A stretch of 64,000 nt of DNA from an uncultured Tateyamaria sp. (GTDB lineage: Bacteria > Pseudomonadota > Alphaproteobacteria > Rhodobacterales > Rhodobacteraceae), in assembly GCF_947488715.1 (NCBI RefSeq), contig NZ_CANLAG010000004.1, positions 305,481 through 369,480 of the forward strand, given 5' to 3'. Under the pieces are notes generated by a model. The model saw nothing but the letters and a program-made list of their open reading frames with translations, did no database searches and was not told the origin of the DNA. The position numbers and the translations under genes are program-made. Within the stretch, counting starts at the first letter, position 1. Each line of letters begins with the position of its first letter. Below, in pieces: positions 16,761-25,864 of the stretch.

Positions 16761-18566
16761 ATGACAACCAATGACACAACCGATGGTGCTGTGTCGGGCG
16801 AAAACCTCGACAAATTGAATGCAAATCTTCGTAAAGTCGAAGAGTTAACGCAGCGACTCACCCAGGTTTTGACGCACCGCAGCACGCACAATACGGCGTT
16901 GGACGGGCCGAATCAGGAATTGTTCGCCAAGGCCGCGACCGCCTATTGGCATGAGGCGTTTCGCGAACCGGCCAAGGTGCTGGAGCATCAGCTGCAATTC
17001 TGGTCGAAATCCGTAACGCATTTCGTCGAGGCGCAACAGGCGCTGGCCTCGGGCAAGTTGCAGGCGCCCGAAGATCCCGGACCAAAGGATCGGCGTTTTG
17101 CCAATCCGTTGTGGGAAACGCACCCCTATTTCAATTACGTTAAACAACAGTACCTGATCAACGCGGATGCTGTGCGTCAGGCGGTCGAGGATGTGGGTGA
17201 TCTGGAGCCGCTCGAAAAACAGCGGTTGGCGTATTTTTCCCGCCAAATCGTCGACATGATGAGCCCGACCAATTTCCTGGCGACAAACCCCGACGCTCTG
17301 GAAAAGGCAGTGGCCACCGAAGGACAATCGCTGGTGCAGGGGCTTGAGAACCTGATTTCCGACCTTGAGGCCAACAACGGCGAACTGATTGTCAAACTGG
17401 CCGACGACCGTGCGTTTGAGCTGGGCGGCAATATCGCGACCTCACCAGGCAAGGTTGTCTATCGCAACCGCATGATGGAGCTGATCCAATACAGCCCGAC
17501 TACGGAAACGGTTCACAAAACCCCTGTCGTTCTGTTTCCGCCCTGGATCAACAAATTCTACATTCTGGACCTCAAGCAGCAAAACAGCCTGGTCAAATGG
17601 ATCGTCGATCAAGGGCATACGTTGTTTGTGGTCAGCTGGGTCAACCCTGACGCGGCCTATGCCGAGGTCGGTCTCGAAGAGTATATCGAAGAGGGCTATC
17701 TGGCCGCGATCCGCGAAGCCAAGGCAATCACCAACGAGAAACAGGTCAATGCCATCGGGTATTGCATCGCCGGCACCACGCTGTCGTTGACGCTAAGCTT
17801 GCTCAAGCAGCGCAAGGACAAGTCGATAAAGTCCGCGACCTTCTTTACCGCGCTGACGGATTTTGGGGATCAGGGCGAGTTTACGCCGTTCCTGACCGAT
17901 GACTTTATTGACGGGATCGAGGCAGAGACCAAAGACAAGGGTATTCTGCCGTCGGTGATCATGGCGCGGACGTTCACGTTCCTGCGGTCCAATGACCTCG
18001 TCTATACGCCAGCCATCAAAAGCTACATGATGGGCGAGACGCCCCCGGCCTTTGACCTGCTCTATTGGAATGGGGATGGGGCCAATCTGCCGGGCAAGAT
18101 GGCGATGCAATATTTGCGTGGGCTGTGCCAGCGCAATGAACTGGCCACGGGCGGGTTCGACCTCATGGGGCATCACCTTGAACTTGGTGACATTGACGTG
18201 CCGCTGTGCGCCATCGCCTGCGAGACGGATCACATCGCGCCTTGGAAAGACTGTTACCGCGGTGTGCAACAGATGGGGTCCAAGGACCGCACGTTCATCA
18301 TGACGCAATCGGGTCACATCGCGGGCATCGTCAATCCGCCCAGCAAGAACAAGTACGGCCACTACACCAACACCGATTTGGCGTTGGATCATGGGGACTG
18401 GCTTGAGGGCGCAAAATTCCATCAAGGGTCCTGGTGGCCGCGTTGGGGCACGTGGCTGAAAAAACGCGCAGGCGCACAAGTTCCTGCACGCACTCCGGGA
18501 GATTCGGAACATCCTGTGCTGTGTGATGCACCCGGCACCTACGTTGCCGTTAAGGCAAAGCCCTGA
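16761..18566 (+). CDS. phaC: Class I poly(3-hydroxyalkanoate) synthase
   Basis: A 601-residue PHA synthase that polymerises (R)-3-hydroxyacyl-CoA into storage polyester on granules. The N-terminal PhaC_N domain includes RRFANPLWETHPYFNY. The lipase-like box GYCIAGT has the catalytic Cys at residue 335, with the Asp in the CETDHIAPW region and the His in SGHIAGIVNPP. Start at ATG 16761 with GGGGAAG upstream. The open frame extends 32 codons further but without a site. Single-subunit length fits class I (no phaE partner). Confidence 0.97.
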   Translation: MTTNDTTDGAVSGENLDKLNANLRKVEELTQRLTQVLTHRSTHNTALDGPNQELFAKAATAYWHEAFREPAKVLEHQLQFWSKSVTHFVEAQQALASGKLQAPEDPGPKDRRFANPLWETHPYFNYVKQQYLINADAVRQAVEDVGDLEPLEKQRLAYFSRQIVDMMSPTNFLATNPDALEKAVATEGQSLVQGLENLISDLEANNGELIVKLADDRAFELGGNIATSPGKVVYRNRMMELIQYSPTTETVHKTPVVLFPPWINKFYILDLKQQNSLVKWIVDQGHTLFVVSWVNPDAAYAEVGLEEYIEEGYLAAIREAKAITNEKQVNAIGYCIAGTTLSLTLSLLKQRKDKSIKSATFFTALTDFGDQGEFTPFLTDDFIDGIEAETKDKGILPSVIMARTFTFLRSNDLVYTPAIKSYMMGETPPAFDLLYWNGDGANLPGKMAMQYLRGLCQRNELATGGFDLMGHHLELGDIDVPLCAIACETDHIAPWKDCYRGVQQMGSKDRTFIMTQSGHIAGIVNPPSKNKYGHYTNTDLALDHGDWLEGAKFHQGSWWPRWGTWLKKRAGAQVPARTPGDSEHPVLCDAPGTYVAVKAKP

Positions 18567-18596
18567 TTCAAAAACAGTTTTACCCAAGGTAAGGCT

Positions 18597-18643
18597 ATTT
18601 TGCCGCACTGCAGCAAAATGCTTGAAATGCTGCGGCGCAGCAT
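18597..18643 (+). promoter_or_regulatory. Two PhaR-type operators upstream of phaP
   Basis: ATGCTGC-GGC-GCAGCAT (18627-18643) is a perfect inverted repeat that contains CTGC-N3-GCAG, the TGC-rich pattern reported for PhaR of Paracoccus. A second dyad, ATTTTGC (18597-18603) and GCAAAAT (18613-18619), overlaps CTGCAGC. Both lie 65-110 bases before the phasin ATG, consistent with repression of phaP by PhaR in the absence of granules. Confidence 0.7.
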
Positions 18644-18707
18644 CTATGTTGTTTGCAGACGCAGAAACGCGGGGTGTTCCCGCAGCGACGCAAAAGGAAT
18701 TTAGGCA

Positions 18708-19151
18708 ATGGCCAAGACACAAGATATGACCGCGATGTTCAAAGACGTTATGGGCTCTTTCCCCGTTGATACAGCAGCGATGGAAGACGCATTCAAAACA
18801 GCCACATCGCTGAACGAAAAACTGAGCACCGTCGCCATCGACGCCGCTGAAAAATCCACCGAGATCTCCTCGAAGTGGACAAAAGAGACACTCGCCAAAC
18901 TGGCCGACATGTCCAAAGCGAAAACAGAGCCTGCCGACTACGCCAAGGCGATGACCGACTTCGCATCGGCCTACGCCGAAGTGACAGCCGAGCACATGGC
19001 AGCCTTCGCGGAAGTTGCGAAGAAAGTCCAAATGGACACAGTCGAGCTGATGATGGCCGCTGGCAAAGACATGAGCGAAGACGCATCTGCCGCCGTGAAA
19101 AAAGCCACAGGCGACATGACTGCTGCTGCGAAAAAAGCGGCTGCTAAGTAA
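18708..19151 (+). CDS. phaP: Phasin
   Basis: A 147-residue, Ala/Lys/Glu-rich all-helical protein of the phasin_2 type that coats PHA granules and limits their size. The body (residues about 10-120) is amphipathic helix (ADYAKAMTDFASAYAEVTAEH), and the tail ends in the Lys/Ala run AAAKKAAAK. AGGAATTTAGGC precedes the ATG. It has its own PhaR-type operators and a strong terminator downstream, so it is expressed as a single abundant transcript. Confidence 0.93.
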   Translation: MAKTQDMTAMFKDVMGSFPVDTAAMEDAFKTATSLNEKLSTVAIDAAEKSTEISSKWTKETLAKLADMSKAKTEPADYAKAMTDFASAYAEVTAEHMAAFAEVAKKVQMDTVELMMAAGKDMSEDASAAVKKATGDMTAAAKKAAAK

Positions 19152-19204
19152 GTCACACAAGAGATATCGCGCCACCTTTCCTCCCTGAAAGGCGCGATGA
19201 CTTT

Positions 19205-19231
19205 GGCGGGCCCCGCGTGGCCCGCCTTTTT
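19205..19231 (+). terminator. Rho-independent terminator of phaP
   Basis: GGCGGGCC (19205-19212) and GGCCCGCC (19219-19226) form a perfect 8-bp GC stem with a 6-base loop, followed by TTTTTCTTT, 50 bases after the phasin stop. Confidence 0.92.
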
Positions 19232-19302
19232 CTTTGTCCGAAGCCCGTTGGCAGGTTCTGCAGAGTGGGTTGGGTGACGCCGGATCGGCGTCTCAATCGG
19301 TA

Positions 19303-20178
19303 TCAGACCAGATTTTGCGCCAACCAGTCGTAAACGCGGCGGACACGCGGGATGCGACGCAGATCGGAATGAGCAGTCAGCCAAAGCGGCATGCCCCCCA
19401 CATCTATGTCGCCGGATAGGCGCACAACACGCGGGTCGTTGTCGCCAACCCGTTGCGGTGCAAAACCGATGCCGTAGCCCGCGGTGACCATGTGCCAGCA
19501 CAGAACCTGATCGTCGCTCCGAAATGCGAAAAAGCTGCGCCCGACTTCAAATCCGCGCAATGCAAATCCATCTATGATCAGGGTGCTGCGATCATAGCCA
19601 ATCACACTGTGCCTGTGCAGATCGTCGACGGTTTCTGGCGCGCCGTGTGTTTCAACATATTGCGGCGTGGCATACATCCCCAGATCCAGGTTGGTGACGT
19701 GTTTTGCAATGACGTCAGGCTGCGTGGGGCGGTACATCCGCAGCGCGATATCTGCTTCGCGGCGCAACAGGTTTTCACTTGTATCGGATGCAACGACTTC
19801 GATTTCGATATCGGGATAGCGGTCGTGCAGCGCGCACAGGATGGGCGGCAGGATGAAATTGGCGACCACATGGCTTGCCGTCAGCCGAACGGTTCCTGCG
19901 ATGTTTTGCCCTGTGCCGTCCTTGTCCGTGGCAAAGCGCGCAGCGGCGTCCGCCATGACCGTGGCGTGGCCCAAGAGGTCCGTGCCCTCGGTCGTCAGGG
20001 ACATGCCACCGCTTTGCCGTTCAAACAATCGCATGCCCAGCGTCGCCTCCAACTGGGCGATATGGCGGCTGAGTGTTGGCTGGCTGATCTGGATCGCACG
20101 CGCCGCTGCGGACAGGGACCCGTGTTCGGCCACCGCGGCAAAGGATTGGATCTGAGACCAGTCTGGTGTGTTATCCAA
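19303..20178 (-). CDS. LysR-family transcriptional regulator
   Basis: A 291-residue LysR protein with the N-terminal winged helix-turn-helix (IQSFAAVAEHGSLSAAARAIQISQPTLSRHIAQLE, about residues 10-44) and a C-terminal co-inducer domain. The best start is a TTG at 20176-20178, because the residues that follow match the family N-terminus and no ATG is available. It is divergent from the SDR gene at 20270, the usual arrangement for a LysR protein and its target. Effector unknown. Confidence 0.93.
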   Translation of the reverse strand: MDNTPDWSQIQSFAAVAEHGSLSAAARAIQISQPTLSRHIAQLEATLGMRLFERQSGGMSLTTEGTDLLGHATVMADAAARFATDKDGTGQNIAGTVRLTASHVVANFILPPILCALHDRYPDIEIEVVASDTSENLLRREADIALRMYRPTQPDVIAKHVTNLDLGMYATPQYVETHGAPETVDDLHRHSVIGYDRSTLIIDGFALRGFEVGRSFFAFRSDDQVLCWHMVTAGYGIGFAPQRVGDNDPRVVRLSGDIDVGGMPLWLTAHSDLRRIPRVRRVYDWLAQNLV

Positions 20179-20188
20179 TTTTGAATAA
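20171..20188. promoter_or_regulatory. Candidate LysR operator
   Basis: TTATCCAATTTTGAATAA is an 18-base palindrome with one mismatched pair. It overlaps the LysR start codon in the intergenic region shared with the SDR gene, a common position for autoregulation. Assignment is by position and symmetry only. Confidence 0.35.
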
Positions 20189-20269
20189 CCTATTGCAATT
20201 TATCCCAAGTGATATCCGTTTTTGTGACCTGTATCTATACGAAAGGCAAACCAAAATAGGAGAAAAGCC

Positions 20270-21199
20270 ATGTCATCAGTGATCGTTTTGGGGGCAAAGG
20301 GACGGTTCGGCCGTGCCGCGGCTCAGGCATTTGCAAACGCAGGTTGGAACGTCGTACGCGCAGGGCGCGGTCTGTCCGGAGCCGGGACTGTCGAGGTGGA
20401 TGCCACTGATGCGGCGGCCTTGTCGTTGGTGTGCATGGGGCATGATGTGATCGTGAACGCCGTTCACCCGCCATACACCGAGTGGGAGGGAACAGTTCCG
20501 CGTGTGACCGATGCGGTGATCACCGCTGCGCGCAAGAGCGGTGCCACCGTGATGCTGCCGGGAAACATCTACAACTACGGCAATCTGTTGCCCAATCGAC
20601 TGACAGAACGCACGCCTTGGGTGGGCAATTACCGCAAGGCAAAGATACGGATTCGTATGGAGGATACGTATCGCGACAGCGGTGTGCGCACGATCGTGCT
20701 GCGGGCGGGTGATTTTATTGAAGCCTCGAAGAGCGGCAATTGGTTTGACACCTATATCGCGCACAAGGCGGCCAAGGGGCAGGTGACGTATCCCGGTCCT
20801 CGTGATCAGGTGCATGCCTGGGCCTATTTGCCGGACATGGCGCGGGCAATGGTTGGGCTGGCAGAACAGCGCGCGTCCTTCGAGGCCTATGAAGAATTCG
20901 GTTTCGGTGGCTATGCACTGACCGGGGAAGAAATGGTGGCCTTGATTGAAAAGGCCGTGGAGCGCCCGATGCGTGTACAGGCGTTTCCATGGTGGTTCCT
21001 GAAGGTTGCACAGCTTTGGTCGCCACTGATGCGCGAGGTTTTGGAGGTCCGGTATCTGTGGGAACGGCCGCATTTCGTGGATGATGCCAAGCTGCGCGCG
21101 CAGTTGCCCCAGTTTCAGCCCACGCCGGCATCCACTGCCATCGCAGAAGTGTTGGCGCAACATACGGAGGTGGATGTTTCTGCGCCTGTTACCGCCTGA
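20270..21199 (+). CDS. NAD-dependent epimerase/dehydratase-like (atypical SDR) protein
   Basis: A 309-residue protein with an N-terminal Rossmann nucleotide-binding motif VLGAKGRFGRAAAQAF and the extended-SDR layout. PGNIYNYGN carries the Tyr region where the active site usually lies, though the standard YxxxK is not clear. It has AGGAG before the ATG and is transcribed away from the LysR gene, presumably under its control. Likely a sugar-nucleotide or small-molecule oxidoreductase/isomerase; the substrate is not readable. Confidence 0.85.
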   Translation: MSSVIVLGAKGRFGRAAAQAFANAGWNVVRAGRGLSGAGTVEVDATDAAALSLVCMGHDVIVNAVHPPYTEWEGTVPRVTDAVITAARKSGATVMLPGNIYNYGNLLPNRLTERTPWVGNYRKAKIRIRMEDTYRDSGVRTIVLRAGDFIEASKSGNWFDTYIAHKAAKGQVTYPGPRDQVHAWAYLPDMARAMVGLAEQRASFEAYEEFGFGGYALTGEEMVALIEKAVERPMRVQAFPWWFLKVAQLWSPLMREVLEVRYLWERPHFVDDAKLRAQLPQFQPTPASTAIAEVLAQHTEVDVSAPVTA

Positions 21200-21283
21200 T
21201 TTTGCCGCAGGTGCACATACCCTTTCTTTTTGTCCACGCCGCGCCTAAGCTGCAACGCAGCACGGCATCGGGGAGACAGGCAC

Positions 21284-21841
21284 GTGACAGACAAACCAGC
21301 ACCATTGTTGATCAAACGCTATGCCAGCAGGCGTTTGTACAACACAGAGACCAGCGATTACGTCACGCTCGAAGACATTTCCGGTTTCATCCGGGACGGT
21401 CGTGAGGTGCAGATTGTGGACTTGAAGACCGGCGATGATCTGACGCGCCAGTATCTGTTACAGATCATCGCCGAACACGAAAGCCGTGGCGAAAGCGTGT
21501 TGCCCGTGGACGTGTTGAACGATCTGGTGCGCAGCTACATGGGCGGCGGGGCATCGGTTGTGCCACAGTTCCTGCAAGCCTCGTTCGAGATGTTGCGGGA
21601 TGGTCAGAGCAAGGTCATGGAGAACATGACAGCGATCAACCCAATGACCAAAATGCCGGGCTTTGAGATGATGCAGGCGCAGCAAGAGGCCTTCATCAAG
21701 GCGATGACAGGCGGTTTGTCGTCCGGCTGGACCGGTGGTAGCGGCGGCCCGGAAGCCGAGGCACAGCCCGAGGGTGAAGACCTTGATGCGATCAAAAAGC
21801 AGCTGGCGGAACTGCAGGACAAGTTATCGAAACTGTCCTGA
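21284..21841 (+). CDS. phaR: PHA synthesis repressor PhaR
   Basis: A 185-residue granule-sensing repressor. The N-terminal PHB_acc_N DNA-binding/polymer-binding domain is unmistakable (LLIKRYASRRLYNTETSDYVTL), followed by the accumulation-regulator repeats (about 60-140) and a Gly/Glu-rich tail ending in a short coiled coil (IKKQLAELQDKLSKLS). The start is GTG 21284 with GGGAG upstream, since the family begins within a few residues of it. It probably controls phaP through the dyads at 18597-18643. Confidence 0.95.
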   Translation: MTDKPAPLLIKRYASRRLYNTETSDYVTLEDISGFIRDGREVQIVDLKTGDDLTRQYLLQIIAEHESRGESVLPVDVLNDLVRSYMGGGASVVPQFLQASFEMLRDGQSKVMENMTAINPMTKMPGFEMMQAQQEAFIKAMTGGLSSGWTGGSGGPEAEAQPEGEDLDAIKKQLAELQDKLSKLS

Positions 21842-21859
21842 GCGGCGGGGGGCGCGCGT

Positions 21860-23038
21860 CTAGGCGGCGCGCTGCTCGGTCGCGTCGGCCACCGCGGCCA
21901 GCAATACATCTGCGATTGCCTTCAGCGTGTCCGTAGGCAAGTGCACGGGCAGTCGCACATCGCAGGCACGCATCAGCATCTGGCGGGTTTTCGGCAGTTC
22001 GGGCAGATCCGGGATGAATTGCCAGTTCCAAAAGGCCCGCGCGTTGTCGGTGCTGGCGCCGAAGACCTGAACTTTCACACCATTGGCCGCTGCGGTTTCA
22101 ACAAAGGTGGCGACCTGCGCATCGGTTACATCGACCAGGTTGAACTGAATGGAATCCGGTGCGCGGACCTCACCGGCAAGTGGGGCAGGCACGTGGATGT
22201 GGGCGCTTTGGTCCAGCAGGTCCGCCACGAAGTCGTGGTTGCGTCGCCCGTCTTCGACACGGCGAGCCAGATGCGGCAATTGCGGACGGATGACCGCGGC
22301 GCTGAGGTTCGACATGCGCAAATTGTAGAGCGGCCATTGGTTTTGGTGCGTGGCAAAGGCGGTTTGCAGCACCGGGTGCTTTTTCCAATTGTGCTCGTAT
22401 GCGCCGGACATGATGATCGCGCGGGCGACGAGATCGGCATCGTCGGTGATCATGATCCCGCCTTCGCCCGCGTTGATCATCTTGTAAGACTGGAACGAGA
22501 AACAGCCGATCCGCCCCAGCGTCCCAATCTTGGCCCCGTTCCAGGTTGTGCCCAGCGAGTGCGCGGCATCTTCGATCAGGGGGACGCCCGCTGCGTCGCA
22601 CAGCTCCTTGATTGCATCCATATCCGACGTGTGACCCCGCATATGGCTGACAATGACGGCCTGAACGGACGGAAGTTTGGCCGCGAAATCGTCCATATCA
22701 ATGCGGTAGTTGTCGCCCACCTCGCAAAGAACGGGCAAACAGTCGGCGTGCAGAACAGCCGACGGCACCGCCGCAAAGGTAAATCCGGGGATCAACACCC
22801 GTGCATCGCGGGGCAGGGCCAGGGCTTTGAGCGACAAAAACAAAGCGGCGGAGCATGAGGAAACGGCAAGTGCGAATTTGGACCCCATGAGGTCGGCAAA
22901 CTCAGCCTCGAGCAATGTGACAGGTGCATCTGACGCCGCAGTGTACCGAAACAGGTCGCCAGAGCTGAGCAGGCGATCAATCTCGGCGCGTGCCTCTTGC
23001 GGAATGGCTTCGGCACTGTGCATGTCAGGCAGCGTCAT
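21860..23038 (-). CDS. DegT/DnrJ/EryC1/StrS-family PLP aminotransferase
   Basis: A 392-residue PLP enzyme of the sugar aminotransferase (AHBA synthase-like) family. The PLP lysine is in QSYKMINAGEGG, the phosphate/aspartate region is EDAAHSLGTTWNG, and the substrate-entry segment is VSSCSAALFLSLKAL. Such enzymes usually aminate keto-sugars for polysaccharides or natural products. No sugar-biosynthesis genes adjoin it, and it lies 116 bases downstream of an amine-catabolic operon on the same strand, so its role here is unclear. Confidence 0.88.
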   Translation of the reverse strand: MTLPDMHSAEAIPQEARAEIDRLLSSGDLFRYTAASDAPVTLLEAEFADLMGSKFALAVSSCSAALFLSLKALALPRDARVLIPGFTFAAVPSAVLHADCLPVLCEVGDNYRIDMDDFAAKLPSVQAVIVSHMRGHTSDMDAIKELCDAAGVPLIEDAAHSLGTTWNGAKIGTLGRIGCFSFQSYKMINAGEGGIMITDDADLVARAIIMSGAYEHNWKKHPVLQTAFATHQNQWPLYNLRMSNLSAAVIRPQLPHLARRVEDGRRNHDFVADLLDQSAHIHVPAPLAGEVRAPDSIQFNLVDVTDAQVATFVETAAANGVKVQVFGASTDNARAFWNWQFIPDLPELPKTRQMLMRACDVRLPVHLPTDTLKAIADVLLAAVADATEQRAA

Positions 23039-23154
23039 ATTTCAGATTCCTTATGTATCATTGTTGGTTTATTAAAACTGTTAAGCGGAAAAAGAAACGC
23101 TTTTGTGACCTATGCGCTGTCACTTGCTGAAATTACGTGTGGTCGGGGTTGGGA

Positions 23155-24456
23155 TCAAAAACCGAGGCGGTCGCGCAGGCTGTACCAGGTCATTGCCAGC
23201 GCCAGCAGCGGCGTACGCGCCATTGCGCCACCGGGGAACGGGTGCGTCGGAATGGCTGCCATGGTGTCAAACCCGTCGCTGTCGCCCTGGACAGCGTGGG
23301 CCATCAGTTGCCCAGCATGGATTGCCGTGCCCACGCCGTGACCGGAGTAGCCGGACGCCGACAGCACATTGGGCGCCACGCGGGCAAGGTAAGGCAGGCG
23401 TTTCATCGTGATGGCCAAAGTCCCACCCCAGGCGTAGTCGATGGGCGTGTCTGCCAGATGGGGAAAAATCTCTGTCATCGGACCGCGCACTTTGGCGGCA
23501 ATATCGCTTGGAAAGCGGTAGCCATAACTTTCGCCACCCCCGAACAACAGGCGACCATCCTCGCTCAGGCGAAAGTAATTCACCACAAAGCGACTGTCAG
23601 AAACGGCGATGTCACGTGCCAGCACGCGCGCCGCGTCATCCCCCAAAGGGGCCGTTGCCGCGATAAAGTTGTTGATCGGCATGACGCGCGCCGCGACTTT
23701 GCGGTCCAGCCCACCAAGATAGCCGTTGCAGGCGAGGATCACGTGATCTGCCGTTACAACGCCGCCATCCGTGTGGACACGCGCCTGCGCGCCGTGGGTG
23801 ATGTGATGCACGGCGCTGCGCTCACAAAGGGTTGCACCCGCCGCCTCTGCCGCCTTGGCGAGGCCAAGTGCAAGGCGCAACGGATGCAGGTGGGCTGCGT
23901 CCCAATCGAGGATACCGCCCTTGTAGGCGGGCGATGGGCAAATGTCGTGGAACGCCTCGGCATCCAGCACATCAAGCGGATAGTCGTATTGGCGGGCCAT
24001 ATGATCGGCGTAGTGGCGCAGATCATCCACGTCACCTGCACGCTCTGCCGTCCATGCAATGCCGGGTCGCAGGGCGCAGTCGATATTGTGCCGGGCGATC
24101 AGATCCTTGACCAGCGCCTTGGCATCCTGCCCCAGATCCCAAAGCTGGCGGGCGGTGTCGATCCCCAGCATCTGCTCAAGATAGGGCTGTTCGACCCGCT
24201 GGCCCGATCCCAACTGTCCGCCATTGCGACCGGATGCGCCGAACCCAACGCGGTGCGCATCGACCACCACCACCCGGCGCCCGGCCTCGGCCAGATGCAA
24301 AGCTGCCGACAGGCCCGTATATCCCGCACCCACGATGCACACGTCCGCACTCTGCTCTCCGCGCAAGGGCGGGCGTTCCGGCGTGACCTCTGCCGTCGCG
24401 GCATACCAACTTGGCGGATAGGTCCCGGCACGGTCATTGGCAAAAAGCAGGTTCAT
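23155..24456 (-). CDS. FAD-dependent oxidoreductase, gamma-glutamyl-amine oxidase-like (PuuB type)
   Basis: A 433-residue DAO-family flavoprotein. The FAD-binding GxGxxG is VCIVGAGYTGLSAALHLAEAG (about residue 45), followed by the DAO fold (GGGESYGYRFP, SGYSGHGVGTAIHAGQ). It is the last gene of an operon with two glutamine-synthetase-like ligases and an amidotransferase, the set found in the putrescine (Puu) route. It would oxidise a gamma-glutamyl amine to the aldehyde. The exact amine is not determined. Confidence 0.87.
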   Translation of the reverse strand: MNLLFANDRAGTYPPSWYAATAEVTPERPPLRGEQSADVCIVGAGYTGLSAALHLAEAGRRVVVVDAHRVGFGASGRNGGQLGSGQRVEQPYLEQMLGIDTARQLWDLGQDAKALVKDLIARHNIDCALRPGIAWTAERAGDVDDLRHYADHMARQYDYPLDVLDAEAFHDICPSPAYKGGILDWDAAHLHPLRLALGLAKAAEAAGATLCERSAVHHITHGAQARVHTDGGVVTADHVILACNGYLGGLDRKVAARVMPINNFIAATAPLGDDAARVLARDIAVSDSRFVVNYFRLSEDGRLLFGGGESYGYRFPSDIAAKVRGPMTEIFPHLADTPIDYAWGGTLAITMKRLPYLARVAPNVLSASGYSGHGVGTAIHAGQLMAHAVQGDSDGFDTMAAIPTHPFPGGAMARTPLLALAMTWYSLRDRLGF

Positions 24457-24499
24457 CAGACGCGCCCCCAGTTTCGGTCCAGCAGGATCAATGCGCCGA

Positions 24500-25861
24500 T
24501 CAGACGTTCAGCAGCAGGTGTTCCCGTTCCCACGGTGAAATCACTTGCAAGAACTCGTCATATTCTGCGCGCTTCACGATGGAGTAGACCCGCGCAAACT
24601 CAGGCCCCAGAACGCCGTGCAGATCAGTGGCCGCATCAAACAGGTCCAGCGCCGATCCCAAAACGCGGGGAATGTCGCCGTTGCCCTCGTAAGCATCACC
24701 GCGAAACTGCGGCGAGGGGCGGCGTTCTTGGATCAAGCCGAGATAGCCACACGCCAGCGATGCCGCGATGCCCAAGTAAGGGTTACAGTCCATGCCCGCG
24801 ATCCGGTTTTCGACCCGGCGCGCCTGTGGGTCGGACAGGGGGATGCGGATTCCGGTTGTCCGGTTGTCGCGCCCCCATGCCAGATTGATCGGGGCGGCGT
24901 GGTCTTTGACATAGCGGCGGTAGCTGTTGACGAAGGGCGCCATCACCGCAAGGGCTGCGGGCAGGTGGTTTTGCAATCCGGCGATAAAGTGGAAGAAGGC
25001 GTCAGTATCGCCCCCTTGTGGTCCGACAAACAGGTTTTCACCACTGGCTTTGTCGATGATCGAATGGTGGATGTGCATTGCACTGCCGGGTTCATCCTCG
25101 ATCGGTTTGGCCATGAATGTCGCAAAGCAATCGTGCCGCAGCGCGGCCTCACGGATCAGCCGTTTGAAGTAGAACACCTCGTCCGCCAGCTTGACGGGAT
25201 CGCCATGACGCAAGTTGATCTCCAGCTGACCAGCGCCGCCTTCTTGGGTGATGCCGTCGATCTCGAACCCTTGCGCCTCGGCAAAGTCATAGATGTCGTC
25301 GATCACGGGGCCAAATTCATCCACCGCTGTCATGGAATAGGCTTGTCGCGCAGCGGCAGGCCGGCCTGAGCGGCCAACCATCGGCTGGATTTCCTGCGCA
25401 GGGTCCAGATTGCGCGCAATGAGGAAAAATTCCATTTCCGGGGCCACAATCGGCTCCCACCCCCGGTCGTGATAAAGTTGCACAACCCGCTTGAGAACAT
25501 TGCGCGGGCTGAACGGCACGGGAACGCCCTTGCGGTCGAAGGCGTCATGGATGACCTGCAACGTCCAATCCCCGGTCCACGGTGCGGCAGTTGCCGTGCT
25601 CATGTCCGGGCGCAGGATCATGTCCTTTTCGATGAACCCGTCCTCGTCCGCGGCCTCGCCCCAATCGCCTGTGATGGTCTGATAGAAAATGCTGTCAGGC
25701 AGGTGAAAATAGTCCTGCCGCGCAAATTTGGAGGCAGGCACCGCCTTGCCACGGGCAATGCCCGGCAGGTCGGAAATGATACATTCAACCTCATCGAGGC
25801 GTTTGCCCTCGAGGTACTGTTGCGCGGCGTCCGGCAGATCGGGAATTGTCAAATCGGCCAT
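24500..25861 (-). CDS. Glutamine synthetase-like gamma-glutamyl ligase (first of two)
   Basis: A 453-residue GlnA/PuuA-family ligase that uses ATP to join glutamate to an amine. The N-terminal beta-grasp is short. Catalytic blocks include MEFFLIAR (metal-binding Glu), MHIHHSIIDKASGENLF (Glu/His loop) and AWGRDNRTTGIRIP (Arg/substrate). It lacks the C-terminal adenylylation tyrosine segment typical of true GlnA. It starts three bases after the amidotransferase stop and is co-transcribed with it. A PuuA-like role is favoured by the linked PuuB-like oxidase. Confidence 0.88.
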   Translation of the reverse strand: MADLTIPDLPDAAQQYLEGKRLDEVECIISDLPGIARGKAVPASKFARQDYFHLPDSIFYQTITGDWGEAADEDGFIEKDMILRPDMSTATAAPWTGDWTLQVIHDAFDRKGVPVPFSPRNVLKRVVQLYHDRGWEPIVAPEMEFFLIARNLDPAQEIQPMVGRSGRPAAARQAYSMTAVDEFGPVIDDIYDFAEAQGFEIDGITQEGGAGQLEINLRHGDPVKLADEVFYFKRLIREAALRHDCFATFMAKPIEDEPGSAMHIHHSIIDKASGENLFVGPQGGDTDAFFHFIAGLQNHLPAALAVMAPFVNSYRRYVKDHAAPINLAWGRDNRTTGIRIPLSDPQARRVENRIAGMDCNPYLGIAASLACGYLGLIQERRPSPQFRGDAYEGNGDIPRVLGSALDLFDAATDLHGVLGPEFARVYSIVKRAEYDEFLQVISPWEREHLLLNV

Positions 25862-25864
25862 GCG

